A stretch of 64,000 nt of DNA from Croceicoccus gelatinilyticus (GTDB lineage Bacteria > Pseudomonadota > Alphaproteobacteria > Sphingomonadales > Sphingomonadaceae). Positions 1 through 8,399 of the stretch are shown here, piece by piece (position 1 is the first letter of the stretch; each line of letters opens with the position of its first letter). Under the pieces are notes generated by a model. That model was not told the DNA's origin and searched no databases. It saw only the letters and a list, made by a program, of their open reading frames with translations. The position numbers and the translations under genes are program-made. The DNA lies in assembly GCF_018398395.1 (NCBI RefSeq), contig NZ_JAHCBF010000001.1, positions 62,001 through 126,000 on the forward strand, given 5' to 3'.

Positions 1-1
1 C

Positions 2-325
2 GTCGACCGGTCGGGCAGCGATCCGGCGGACATCGCCGCGCTCGACCGGCGGTTCATTTCCTATGCGCAGTTCTGTGATGCGCGGGCCGAGCGTCCCGAT
101 CCTGCAAACTTTGATGCGATCATCGAGGACGCGGTGGACCTTCGCGAACACGAGGGCGAGGGCGCGATCGATCTCGACGCGATCTGGCGCGCTCTGCCCG
201 CGGACATTCCGCTTTCGATAGAATTGCGCTCAAAGACGCTGCGCGATGCCTATCCCGACGATCCGATCGGGAGGGCAAAGGCCGTCGCCAAGGCGACGCG
301 CAAATGGCTGGGAGCCAGGATATGA
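2..325 (+). CDS. Sugar phosphate isomerase/epimerase-like protein, C-terminal part
   Basis: The frame is open from the left edge of the window to a TGA at 323-325, so only the last 107 codons are seen. The end of the protein contains a segment reading DIPLSIELRSKTLRDAYP followed by an R-A-K-A-V-A-K-A-T-R helix. That pattern (beta strand with an essential-looking Glu, then a terminal helix) resembles the last strand and helix of xylose-isomerase-like TIM barrels of the AP endonuclease 2 family. The stop overlaps the ATG of the following EthD gene (ATGA), so the two are translationally coupled and probably belong to one catabolic operon. Family assignment is by pattern only and the start lies outside the window. 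Confidence 0.5.
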   Translation, partial: VDRSGSDPADIAALDRRFISYAQFCDARAERPDPANFDAIIEDAVDLREHEGEGAIDLDAIWRALPADIPLSIELRSKTLRDAYPDDPIGRAKAVAKATRKWLGARI

Positions 326-684
326 CGGTAACGCTTCTTTCGATCTTCCGACGCCGCGAAGGCATGAGCCACGACGAGTTCGTGGACTATTACGAAACGT
401 TTCACGCCAAGATCGGCGAGAAGGTCCTGGCCGGATATGCCTCGGCCTATCGCCGCCGTTTCACGACGCCTTTCGCGCACGAAGCGGGGCCGAACGATCC
501 CGACGTGGTGATGGAGATCGAGTTTCCGGACGAGGCGACGATGCAGGCGTTCTTCGCCTCTATCGCCAATGACGCGGAAACAGCAGGGATGATCCGGATC
601 GACGAGGACAAGCTCTTCGATCGCGACTCGATGAAGGTCTATCGCCTCGACGAACGGGTGAGCGAGATGCCACCCGTTGGTTGA
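322..684 (+). CDS. EthD domain-containing protein
   Basis: This encodes about 120 residues. I chose the ATG at 322 because it overlaps the stop of the preceding gene; an in-frame start at 304 would only add six residues. The N-terminus (VTLLSIFRRREGMSHDEF followed by a V-D-Y-Y-E-T-F-H motif) is typical of the EthD/dimeric alpha-beta barrel family, whose members are small helper proteins or small-molecule lyases in degradation clusters. The H in the YYETFH segment is the usual conserved position. A function in turnover of the island's substrate is inferred from position only. The gene converges with the NTF2-like gene downstream. Confidence 0.75.
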   Translation: MTVTLLSIFRRREGMSHDEFVDYYETFHAKIGEKVLAGYASAYRRRFTTPFAHEAGPNDPDVVMEIEFPDEATMQAFFASIANDAETAGMIRIDEDKLFDRDSMKVYRLDERVSEMPPVG

Positions 685-699
685 GACCGGTCGGTCACG

Positions 700-731
700 G
701 CGGGCGGACAACCGTTAGGCCTTCCGCCCGC
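700..731. terminator. Hairpin between convergent genes
   Basis: A 9-bp perfect stem, GCGGGCGGA at 700-708 with TCCGCCCGC at 723-731, lies between the EthD gene and the convergent NTF2-like gene. There is no long T-run, so it is a likely but not classical bidirectional terminator. Confidence 0.45.
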
Positions 732-749
732 TGAGACCTTTGTGCCGGA

Positions 750-1190
750 TCAGTCCCGGCGTTCGTGGAAGATACGATATTCGCGGCGGGTGAAGACCCA
801 CTTGCCGTCGATCTTCGCCAATTCGTCTTCGTAGTGACCGTTGGTGTGGACGGTCTCACCCGTTTCGGGGTGCTGGTAGATTTCGATCGTGAAGGTCGTG
901 GCGATCGCCTTGTCCCCGTCGATCTCGATCCGGCCCGGGTTGGCGAGATAGACCATCGGGCGGGTCATGTCGTCGAGGCCATAGACCTCCATCGATCCGA
1001 CCCATGCTTCCACGATCGCCTTCTTGCCTTCGAAACCGCCAAGGTCGGGGTATTCCGGCAATGCCCAGTAGGCGTCGTCAGCCCAGGTCGCGGCCCATAT
1101 CTCTGCGTCCTTGGTCATGACGCCGTAGGCGTATGTCTCCATCGTCTCGCGGATCGCGATGCGATCCTCAAGCGGTCCGGTAAATGCCAT
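750..1190 (-). CDS. NTF2/SnoaL-like protein (nuclear transport factor 2 family)
   Basis: This is a 146-residue protein with the N-terminal pattern DRIAIRETMETYAYGVMTKD, then W-A-D-D-A-Y-W and a C-terminal strand pair ending in KWVFTRREYRIF. That layout is typical of the SnoaL-like/NTF2 cone fold. The ATG at 1190 is chosen over an upstream in-frame codon at 1226 because a GGAGGACC ribosome site sits just before it. Members of this fold include polyketide cyclases, ketosteroid isomerase-like enzymes and the beta subunits of ring-hydroxylating oxygenases. It is the last gene of a minus-strand run Rieske oxygenase, SDR, NTF2, with gaps of 1 and 13 bases. The exact role is unknown. Confidence 0.78.
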   Translation of the reverse strand: MAFTGPLEDRIAIRETMETYAYGVMTKDAEIWAATWADDAYWALPEYPDLGGFEGKKAIVEAWVGSMEVYGLDDMTRPMVYLANPGRIEIDGDKAIATTFTIEIYQHPETGETVHTNGHYEDELAKIDGKWVFTRREYRIFHERRD

Positions 1191-1203
1191 TTTCAGGTCC
1201 TCC

Positions 1204-1893
1204 TCAGAGCGGGTGCGGTTCGCCATTCCATTTGAAGAAGCCGCCGCTGTCCTCGACCGTCAGCCGGTCTGTGAGTGCGGTGATCCCCGCAACGCTTTCT
1301 TCGGTGGTGATGTCGGCATCGGGGCCGCCCATGTCGGTCTTCACCCAGCCGGGGTGCAGCGAGATGAGCGAGATGCCGCGATCCTTCAGGTCGATCGCCA
1401 TCGAACGGGTGAGGGCGACGAGCCCCGCCTTGGTCGCGACGTAGACGTAGAAGCCGCCATAAGGCCATGTCGACGCGGCAAGCTGGCTCGAGAAGTTGAT
1501 GACTTTCGAACCTTCGCCCATCTTCGGCAGGAACGCCTTGGTGATTTCAAACGGGGCCTTGAGCATCACGTCTATGGCAAGGTCCCATGCGTCCCAGTCG
1601 GTATCGCCTTCAAGCTCGCCGCTGATGGGACCGGTGACGCCCGCGACGTTGTAGAGCACGTCGACGCTGTCGCAGGGAACTGCCTGTGCGGCTGCCGGGA
1701 TGCCGGCAAGATCGGCTGCGTCCAGCTTGTGAACGCTGACTGCGCCGTTCGACCCGTCGGCAAGCGCCGTGAGGTCTTCGGATTTTGCCGTATCGCGGAC
1801 GAGAGCAAAGACACGGTCGCCGCGTTCGGCGTGCGTGCGTGCCAGTTCGAGGCCGATGCCGCGACCGGCACCGGTGATGATTACATTAGCCAT
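1204..1893 (-). CDS. Short-chain dehydrogenase/reductase (SDR)
   Basis: The protein has 229 residues, slightly short for a classical SDR. The N-terminus carries the TGAGRGIG nucleotide-binding loop directly after a short beta strand. A Y-N-V-A-G stretch takes the place of the usual NNAG. The catalytic region reads INFSS then YVYVATKAG, giving Ser, Tyr and Lys in the YxxxK arrangement. It should oxidise an alcohol or reduce a ketone with NAD(P). One base separates its start from the stop of the Rieske oxygenase gene upstream on the minus strand, so it probably acts on the product of that oxygenase. Confidence 0.9.
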   Translation of the reverse strand: MANVIITGAGRGIGLELARTHAERGDRVFALVRDTAKSEDLTALADGSNGAVSVHKLDAADLAGIPAAAQAVPCDSVDVLYNVAGVTGPISGELEGDTDWDAWDLAIDVMLKAPFEITKAFLPKMGEGSKVINFSSQLAASTWPYGGFYVYVATKAGLVALTRSMAIDLKDRGISLISLHPGWVKTDMGGPDADITTEESVAGITALTDRLTVEDSGGFFKWNGEPHPL

Positions 1894-1894
1894 T

Positions 1895-3241
1895 TCAGGG
1901 CCTTCTCCCTTCGATCCAATCGTTCAGTACTTCGTGGAAGAAGCGGATGCGTGTCTCCTGATCAGAGAGATAGGCATCCTTGTAACCACGTGAATGCATG
2001 CCGGCCTGCATGTTCTCGGCCAGTTCCATGTCCTGGTAGACGATCTGTCCGGCAAGTTCGGGAATGCCGCGGCCGCCGTCGAACACGCGGTGTTCGCATT
2101 CGGCCACTTCCTTCAGCGGCTTGCGCCCGGCCATGATCGATTCGACCTCGGTCTGCCCTTCGACGGGGAAGGCCATGCACCACAGGTCGAAATAGCACTT
2201 TTCCGGATCCGTCGCGTGCGGTTCGGAGCGGAAGAAGACCAAGTTGTCCGGCAGGAAGCTGATCGTCACGTTCGGGAACATGACGGTATGCGGGCTGTCG
2301 GTGATCTCCTCGTCGTCCATTTTCTCATAATGGACGTAGCCCTTTTCGCGCCACAGCTTCTGCTTGGCCGCCTTCAGGTCCTTCCAGCCCTGCATGGCGA
2401 AGTCTTCGTAGCTTTCGTACTTGGCGGGATCGATGTCCCACTTGGCAAGCTCGGCCTCGAACATCGCGTTGCCGCCGCCTTCCGGGCGATCGGATAGCGA
2501 GGGGCGCATCGGCTGAACCGTACGGCCATGGCCCTTGGGCCACATCTCGTGACGCGCGGAATCGACGTCCTGGTCGATCCATGGCGGAACCTGCGGGTGG
2601 GCGGTGCGGGTGTGGTAGCTTTCCGAGAAGTTGTCGGTGACGAACTTCCAGTTGGCATTGATCTCGATCCGGTACCACGCGACGCGTACGGCGGTGTCCA
2701 TCGGGTAATTGCGATAGAGCGCGGGCATCGGTTCAAGGAAATCGGCGAGCGAGACACCGTCGGGGTCCATCGAATACCAGACGAACCCGCCCCAAGTATC
2801 GCAGCGGACTTCGTTCAGGCCGACCTTGTCGCAGGGGTTGCCCTGACTGAAATCGACATCGGCGTCCTGTGCGTGGATCAGCTTGCCATCAAGGCCGTAG
2901 CGCCAGCCATGGTACGGGCAGTGGAACGCCGCGACAGAACTGGAATCGTCGACCATCCGCATCCCGCGGTGGGCGCAGGAATTGTAGAATGCACGGACCG
3001 ATCCGTCCTCTTGGCGGACGGCGATCACCGATTCCTTCATGAAATTGTGAACGAGGAAGTCGCCCGCTTCGGGAATGTCTGCGGTCCGTCCGGCGATGTG
3101 CCAGATCTTGGTCCACATGTGGTCCCATTCCTTCTGCGCAAATTCCGCGCTGAAATAACGGTCGCCGGTAATCTTGTCCCCGCGCAGGTTCGACGGGTCG
3201 CGCCCGTCCATAGGGGGCGGAACGACAGTCTGCGTATTCAT
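1895..3241 (-). CDS. Rieske non-heme iron oxygenase, alpha (catalytic) subunit
   Basis: The protein has 448 residues and is cytoplasmic. The Rieske [2Fe-2S] site is C89-x-H91 with C108-P-Y-H111. The mononuclear iron site reads DNFSESYHTRTAHP, with H210 and H215 as ligands. The family hydroxylates aromatic or alicyclic rings or demethylates substrates, taking electrons from a ferredoxin/reductase that is not encoded nearby. It leads a tightly packed set (SDR, then NTF2-like) on the minus strand, 101 bases downstream of a same-strand tetR gene. A palindrome at 3305-3320 lies in its promoter region. It is similar in layout to the enzymes at 8400 and 10703, suggesting an expanded paralogous group. 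Confidence 0.92.
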   Translation of the reverse strand: MNTQTVVPPPMDGRDPSNLRGDKITGDRYFSAEFAQKEWDHMWTKIWHIAGRTADIPEAGDFLVHNFMKESVIAVRQEDGSVRAFYNSCAHRGMRMVDDSSSVAAFHCPYHGWRYGLDGKLIHAQDADVDFSQGNPCDKVGLNEVRCDTWGGFVWYSMDPDGVSLADFLEPMPALYRNYPMDTAVRVAWYRIEINANWKFVTDNFSESYHTRTAHPQVPPWIDQDVDSARHEMWPKGHGRTVQPMRPSLSDRPEGGGNAMFEAELAKWDIDPAKYESYEDFAMQGWKDLKAAKQKLWREKGYVHYEKMDDEEITDSPHTVMFPNVTISFLPDNLVFFRSEPHATDPEKCYFDLWCMAFPVEGQTEVESIMAGRKPLKEVAECEHRVFDGGRGIPELAGQIVYQDMELAENMQAGMHSRGYKDAYLSDQETRIRFFHEVLNDWIEGRRP

Positions 3242-3304
3242 CAGGCCTCTCCCAAGTGAAGCTTATCTTGCCATGAGGGTGCGCTCGTGCCGGGCACCTC
3301 TCAA

Positions 3305-3320
3305 CTATCACATGCGATAG
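3305..3320. promoter_or_regulatory. Operator-like palindrome upstream of Rieske operon
   Basis: CTATCACATGCGATAG is a 16-base inverted repeat with 14 of 16 positions symmetric. It lies between the tetR stop (3343) and the Rieske gene start (3241). A site of this size and position would suit the adjacent TetR protein. The left half CTATCAC also occurs at 4063-4069 between tetR and the TonB receptor gene. Function is inferred. Confidence 0.45.
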
Positions 3321-3342
3321 AAAACAGGTCGATCGTCCTGTT

Positions 3343-4026
3343 TTATCGTTTCGCTGCCTCGGCCAGTCGCATGACCACGCCGATCAGCTCGTCCTGAATC
3401 ATGCGGACGCGGTCCTCGCCAATGGTCGATCCATTGATCAGCAAGCCCAGTTGCACCGCCTGCGTGAAGTCACTGGCCAGCCGCATCAGTTCAGGTGCGT
3501 TGCGCCATTGCGGGAAAGCGTGGTCCATCTCTTCCAGCCACACTTCGTCATAAAGCTTGGCGGCAGGGTCGAAGGCCTCGGCCAGTTCCGCATCGTTGCG
3601 GGCTGCGACGGCCAGCCGAAGGTAGGCTTCGAACTCGCGGCTCTGAACCGAGTGCCAGTGTAGTTCCACGGCGATTACATGGGGTTGCAGCGCTGCGTCG
3701 CCGTTATCGATGACTTTCAGGCGCGCAACGAAGTCATCGAGGAAATAACGCATGCGGCTGTAGAAGACATGCTCGATCATCCCGCGGACCAGCGCGATCC
3801 GGTTGGGGAAATGGTGGTGCATGGCCCCGCGCGAAACCCCTGCGCGGCGGGCGACATCGTTGGTCGAAAGCCCGGCGTATCCGCTCTCGACCAAGCTATC
3901 GACGGCGGCGTCCAGAATCGATTCGCGCGTCAGCGAGCTTTTGCGCTGCTGCCAGCGGTCAAAATCCTCCGGCCCACCGTTCGGGCGGATCCTGCGAAGC
4001 GCCATGTCTCTACGTGCAACTACCAT
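3343..4026 (-). CDS. TetR-family transcriptional regulator
   Basis: The protein has 227 residues. An N-terminal helix-turn-helix occupies roughly residues 33-80 (ILDAAVDSLVESGY, then STNDVARRAGVSRGAMHHHF), the standard TetR layout with an unusual three-histidine stretch at the recognition helix end. The C-terminal part is a helical ligand-binding domain. It is divergent from the TonB receptor gene and upstream of the Rieske/SDR/NTF2 set, so it likely controls both in response to the substrate or an intermediate. The first ATG (4026) is used; an ATG seven codons in is an alternative. Confidence 0.88.
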   Translation of the reverse strand: MVVARRDMALRRIRPNGGPEDFDRWQQRKSSLTRESILDAAVDSLVESGYAGLSTNDVARRAGVSRGAMHHHFPNRIALVRGMIEHVFYSRMRYFLDDFVARLKVIDNGDAALQPHVIAVELHWHSVQSREFEAYLRLAVAARNDAELAEAFDPAAKLYDEVWLEEMDHAFPQWRNAPELMRLASDFTQAVQLGLLINGSTIGEDRVRMIQDELIGVVMRLAEAAKR

Positions 4027-4064
4027 CGGTCCAGCTACTCTCCCGGGCGTCCTGTCGGCACCCT

Positions 4065-4099
4065 ATCACTTCCTTCAGTAGTACATTCTGATCACTTCC
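4065..4099. promoter_or_regulatory. Direct repeats in tetR/TonB-receptor divergent promoter region
   Basis: ATCACTTCC occurs at 4065-4073 and again at 4091-4099, 26 bases apart, in the 169-base gap between the divergent tetR and TonB receptor starts. The first copy is preceded by CT, giving CTATCAC, which is the left half of the palindrome at 3305. These are candidate regulator-binding sites; no assay or motif search supports this. Confidence 0.3.
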
Positions 4100-4195
4100 G
4101 ACACAAAAACCGACAAGGTTGCCGGTAAACGGTGCCTCGGGTCACAAGTGCCCGCCCGCGAACAGTAACCGGCGGGCATGAGGGAGGGAGAGGAA

Positions 4196-6484
4196 ATGAC
4201 GAAAATTCACAGGTATCTTGTAAGTGGTGCAGTCGGTGCGCTCGCCATGTCGGCAGCCCCCGCTTTCGCGCAGGACGATACGGCCGAGCAGCCTTCGTCG
4301 GGCCTCAACGAGATCGTCGTAACCGCACAGAAGACCGCCGAATCCATTCAGGACGTGCCGATCTCGATCACCGCTGTCGGGGGCGAACGCCTGTCCGACA
4401 TGCAGGTGACGACGCTTCAGGCACTGCAGGGCAGCGTCCCCAACGTCCAGATCGACAACTTCGCCAATACGCCGAACAACGCGGTCTTCACGATCCGCGG
4501 CATCGGCGTGATCGAGCCTGACCCCTACGCCGGTAACACGGTGTCGATCGTGGTCGACGGTGTGCCGCAGTTCTTCTCGATGGGCGCACTGCTCGACACT
4601 TACGACGTCCAGCGCGTCGAAATCCTGCGCGGTCCGCAGGGCACGCTGTTTGGCGCCAACACGACCGGCGGCGTGGTCAACGTGGTCACCAACCAGCCGA
4701 CCGGCGAATTCGGTGGCTACATCAAGGGCGTCTACGGCAACTGGAACCGCTTCGACGTTTCCGGTGCGCTCGAAGTGCCGATCGCCGAGGACCTGGCTTC
4801 GTTCAAGATCGCCGGCATCCATACCGAGCGCGATGGCTGGGTCACGAACGTCTATGACGGTTCGGACATGGGTTCGAAGAACGTCGACGCGATCCGCGGC
4901 CAGCTTTACCTGACCCCGTCGCTCGACCTGTCGATCACGCTTCAGGGCGAATATGTCGGCGCACGAAACGGCGCGCCGGTCGTCGTCAACGGTGGCCTGC
5001 CGGGCGAGGCGAACTATGTGCCGGAAGGCACGTTCTGGAACGGCGCGGAACTGCCGATGTACGCCAGCCCCTGCGCGGTTGCAGGTCAGCCGTGCGAAGC
5101 GCCGGACAAGTTCTTCTCGGGCAATAACGAAGTGCCCGACACCTCGAACATCGACACCTACTTCGGCATCGCCACGATCGAACTGGCCAATACCGCCATC
5201 GGCGATATCACCTCGATCACCGGCTACAAGGAATTCACCCAGTTCGAATATACCGACCAGGACGGCACGGCGAAGACGAACAACGCCACTCGCCGCCGGA
5301 CCAAGGGCTGGCAGCTCAGCGAAGAGTTTCGCACCGCCTTTGAAAGCGGCATCATCTCTGGCGTGGCGGGCGTCTTCTTCATGAAGACGAACTACAACCA
5401 CTACCAGATGTACCACCTGGACTTCGCGCTGCCGGGCCTGATCCAGTACAACGAACAGGATCAGACGACCGAAAGTTACTCGGCTTTTTTGCAGACTTAT
5501 GCGCAGGTCACCGATCGCCTGAAGCTTCAGGCCGGCATCCGCTTTACGCATGACAAGATCGACGCGCGTTCCACGCTCGACACCGGTCTTGGCAGCGAGG
5601 CGCTGACTTCGCCGGACTGGGATAAGTTCGACGTGCTCTTCCCGGGCAGCCTTGATGTTGGCGGCAAGGAAAGCTGGGATAACGTGGGCTGGAAGCTCGG
5701 CCTCGATTATGAACTCGGCGACGATGCTCTGGCCTATGCCAGCTGGTCGCGCGGCTTCAAGTCGGGCGGTTTCACGGGTCGTATCGGCGTCGCTGCCGAC
5801 GGTGACACGCCCTACAACCCGGAAGAGGTGGACACGTTCGAAGTCGGCCTGAAGGCGGACTTCTTCGACCGCACGATCCGTACGAACTTCGCCGCGTTCT
5901 ATACCAACTACCGCGACATGCAGCTGGCCCAGATCTACTTCGATCCGGATACCAACGTGCAGGGCAACCGCATCCTCAATGCCGCAAAGTCCGAGATCAA
6001 GGGCTTCGAACTCGAGGCGCAGGCCGTTCCGGTCTGGGGGCTTACCCTGCGCGGTGCGGTTTCGTACCTCGATGCGAAGTACAAGGACTTCGACTACCTC
6101 GATCCGGTGTCGACCAATGTCTTCGACCTGACGGGTTTCCGCCTGCAGAATGCGCCTGAGTGGCAGACGATGCTTGGCGTTAACTACGACTACGAGATGA
6201 ACAGCGGTTCGCGCATCGTGGCCGACGTTTCGTGGATGTACACGTCGAAGAAGTACTACACCGCGATCGTGAACACGCCGCGTTCGACGGTGCAGCCGAC
6301 CTATCTTGTCGATGCGCTGCTTACCTACCACGCTCCGGGCGGCGAATGGTCTGCCGGTCTGTGGGGCAAGAACCTGCTCGACAAGCGCTACATCTCCACC
6401 GTCTACGACTCGCCCGGTTACATGGGCATCGTGGGCTACGCTCCGCCGCGCCAGTACGGTGCGTCGCTGCAGTACAACTTCTGA
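4196..6484 (+). CDS. TonB-dependent outer membrane receptor
   Basis: The protein has 762 residues. An ATG at 4196 follows a strong GGGAGAGGAA ribosome site. The N-terminus is a signal peptide (TKIHRYLVSGAVGALAMSAA, cut after AFAQ). The plug domain follows, with EIVVTAQK, then DVPISITAV and a VEILRGPQGTLFGANTTGG segment typical of the family. The remaining ~550 residues form the 22-stranded barrel, and the protein ends in a C-terminal phenylalanine (LQYNF) needed for outer-membrane assembly. It should import a scarce or bulky substrate in a TonB/ExbBD-powered way. Sphingomonads use such receptors widely in catabolism, and its place before the P450 and Rieske genes suggests it brings in their substrate. 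Confidence 0.93.
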   Translation: MTKIHRYLVSGAVGALAMSAAPAFAQDDTAEQPSSGLNEIVVTAQKTAESIQDVPISITAVGGERLSDMQVTTLQALQGSVPNVQIDNFANTPNNAVFTIRGIGVIEPDPYAGNTVSIVVDGVPQFFSMGALLDTYDVQRVEILRGPQGTLFGANTTGGVVNVVTNQPTGEFGGYIKGVYGNWNRFDVSGALEVPIAEDLASFKIAGIHTERDGWVTNVYDGSDMGSKNVDAIRGQLYLTPSLDLSITLQGEYVGARNGAPVVVNGGLPGEANYVPEGTFWNGAELPMYASPCAVAGQPCEAPDKFFSGNNEVPDTSNIDTYFGIATIELANTAIGDITSITGYKEFTQFEYTDQDGTAKTNNATRRRTKGWQLSEEFRTAFESGIISGVAGVFFMKTNYNHYQMYHLDFALPGLIQYNEQDQTTESYSAFLQTYAQVTDRLKLQAGIRFTHDKIDARSTLDTGLGSEALTSPDWDKFDVLFPGSLDVGGKESWDNVGWKLGLDYELGDDALAYASWSRGFKSGGFTGRIGVAADGDTPYNPEEVDTFEVGLKADFFDRTIRTNFAAFYTNYRDMQLAQIYFDPDTNVQGNRILNAAKSEIKGFELEAQAVPVWGLTLRGAVSYLDAKYKDFDYLDPVSTNVFDLTGFRLQNAPEWQTMLGVNYDYEMNSGSRIVADVSWMYTSKKYYTAIVNTPRSTVQPTYLVDALLTYHAPGGEWSAGLWGKNLLDKRYISTVYDSPGYMGIVGYAPPRQYGASLQYNF

Positions 6485-6628
6485 TCCGGCGGGAGGCGGT
6501 GCCGCATTCCCGCGGCATCGTCTCCGTCCGGCGCAATTTACGGGACGAAAGGAGGCTGACATGATCGACTGCGCAAAAGCATCGACCGCCTTTCGAGTCC
6601 GGTGCGCGAAAAGATCAGGAGAAGGATG

Positions 6629-7837
6629 ATGGCAACAGTAGCCAGCACGGACGCCCCCGCGCACGTCGATCCGGCCCGCGTGGCCGATATCGACATCTAT
6701 GCGATCGAGGGGCAGGCGGAAGATTATCACACCGCGTGGTCGCGCCTTCAGGCGAGCCTGCCGGAAATCGTGTGGACCCCGCGCAACGAAGGGCACTGGA
6801 TCACGCTGGGCGGTGAGGCGCTGGCCGAAGTCCAGTCCGACTGGGAACGCTTCAGCAGCCGCGTAATCGTGCTGCCGAAATCGGTCGGCGAGCAGCACGG
6901 GCTTTTGCCCACGACCATCGATCCGCCGGTTCACCGCCCCTATCGCAAGCTGCTCAACGACAACCTGAAGCCTGCTGCCGTGCGCGGCCTGAAGGATTCC
7001 ATCCGCGAAGTCGCTGGCGATCTAATCGACGCTTTCGCGTCAAAGGGGCACTGCAATTTCACCGAGGAATACGCGAAGATCTTCCCGATCCGCATTTTCC
7101 TAGCGCTCGTCGGCGTGCCGCAGTCCGATGCGGAGAAGATCCGCCACTGGGCGCTGTGCATGACGCGGCCCGATCAGGACATGACGTTCGAGGAGGCGAA
7201 GGCCGCGTTCTACGAATACGTCGATCCGCTGGTGCGCGAACGCTTTGCCAATCCGGGCGGGGACATGATCAGCAACATGCTGCATTCCGACATGGATGGC
7301 CGCCAGCTGACCCATGACGAGGCCCTGTCGCTCGTCACCCAGCTGTTGATCGCGGGCGTCGACACGGTCGTGAACTTCCTTGGCTATGCAATGCTGGCGC
7401 TGGCCGGGGACGGGCAGCTTCGCCGTGATATGCTGACCCATCCGGGCGGCACGATCGCGGCGGTGAACGAACTGTTCCGCCGTTTCGGCCTTGTCGCCAT
7501 CGCGCGCGAGGTGCGGGACGACATCACGTTCCGCGGTGTCGAGATGAAGGCAGGCGACATGGTCGCGATCCCGACCGTGGTGCACGGCATCGATCCTGCT
7601 GCGAACGAATGCCCGATGAAGATCGATCTGCAACGCCGCCGCGCGCCGCATTCGACCTTCGGCAGCGGTCCGCACATGTGCCCGGGACAGGAACTGGCCC
7701 GCGCCGAAGTCGCGATCACTATCGAGGAATTTCTGAAGCGCATTCCCGATTTTCGCGTCGCACCCGACAGCGATCTCGAAAACGTCGGCGGCATCGTCGC
7801 CAGCGTGAAGAAGCTCTGCCTGGAATGGGACGTGTGA
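6629..7837 (+). CDS. Cytochrome P450, CYP101-like
   Basis: The protein has 402 residues. AGGAGA at 6617-6622 lies six bases before the ATG at 6629; the adjacent ATG at 6626 and a GTG at 6602 are less likely. The I-helix reads AGVDTVVNFL (D245, T246), close to that of camphor hydroxylase P450cam. The ExxR pair is E281/R284, and the heme loop is FGSGPHMCPGQ with Cys351 as axial ligand. It lacks a membrane anchor and so is a soluble class I enzyme needing a 2Fe-2S ferredoxin and reductase, which are not in the window. CYP101 members hydroxylate monoterpenoids and related alicyclics, which hints at substrate type. Its stop overlaps the next start (TGATG). Confidence 0.93.
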   Translation: MATVASTDAPAHVDPARVADIDIYAIEGQAEDYHTAWSRLQASLPEIVWTPRNEGHWITLGGEALAEVQSDWERFSSRVIVLPKSVGEQHGLLPTTIDPPVHRPYRKLLNDNLKPAAVRGLKDSIREVAGDLIDAFASKGHCNFTEEYAKIFPIRIFLALVGVPQSDAEKIRHWALCMTRPDQDMTFEEAKAAFYEYVDPLVRERFANPGGDMISNMLHSDMDGRQLTHDEALSLVTQLLIAGVDTVVNFLGYAMLALAGDGQLRRDMLTHPGGTIAAVNELFRRFGLVAIAREVRDDITFRGVEMKAGDMVAIPTVVHGIDPAANECPMKIDLQRRRAPHSTFGSGPHMCPGQELARAEVAITIEEFLKRIPDFRVAPDSDLENVGGIVASVKKLCLEWDV

Positions 7838-8373
7838 TGGCCACGATCGCATTCGATCTCGAAGCGGAAATCCGCGACCTTGCAGCCCGGCGCGACATTG
7901 CCGATGCGACGCATCGCTATATGCGCGGGCTGGACCGGTTCGACCGCGACCTGCTGCTCAGCGCTTTTCACGCCAATGCGCATATCGATTGCGGGTTGAT
8001 GAAGGGCGGTCCGGACGCCTTTGCCGACTTCGCTTTCGGCTTTCTCGGCGACATGAACGGCACGCATCACATGCTGGGACAGGTCCGCATCGAGATGACC
8101 GGCGCTGACAGCGCGCAGGGCGAGTGCTATTTTCAGGCATTCCACGATGTCAGCGACGAAGCGGGGCAGGCGCGCGACCTGTTCATTTCCGGTCGCTATA
8201 TCGACGAATATACCTGCAGGAATGGCGAGTGGCGCATCGCAAAGCGCGCACTCATAACCGACTGGGTTACCGACCATCCCGGCAGCCGCGCCTTCTTTAC
8301 CGACAATCCCCAGGCGGGACGCGGACACAGGCACGGCGCCGATTTCAGCCAGACGCGAAACTGGTCGGCCTAA
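7837..8373 (+). CDS. NTF2/SnoaL-like protein
   Basis: The protein has 178 residues, starting at the ATG that overlaps the P450 stop codon. The pattern ARRDIADATHRYMRGLDRFD, then LLLSAFHANAHIDCG and a central T-H-H-M-L-G strand is that of the longer SnoaL-like (SnoaL_4) proteins found with Rieske oxygenases. The D in the Y-M-R-G-L-D segment and the paired histidines are candidate active-site residues. It lies between the P450 and the Rieske gene at 8400 (26-base gap), so the three are very likely co-transcribed. It could be a cyclase/isomerase/dehydratase or a structural partner of the oxygenase. Confidence 0.78.
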   Translation: MATIAFDLEAEIRDLAARRDIADATHRYMRGLDRFDRDLLLSAFHANAHIDCGLMKGGPDAFADFAFGFLGDMNGTHHMLGQVRIEMTGADSAQGECYFQAFHDVSDEAGQARDLFISGRYIDEYTCRNGEWRIAKRALITDWVTDHPGSRAFFTDNPQAGRGHRHGADFSQTRNWSA

Positions 8374-8399
8374 GAAACACGCAAGAGAGGCAATTCCCC

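Noticed and set aside
4142-6934. Very long minus-strand open frame (about 930 codons) opposite the TonB receptor gene
   Set aside because: It is the mirror of a strongly coding plus-strand gene in GC-rich DNA; the sequence is His/Arg/Val-rich with no recognisable domain or start signal.
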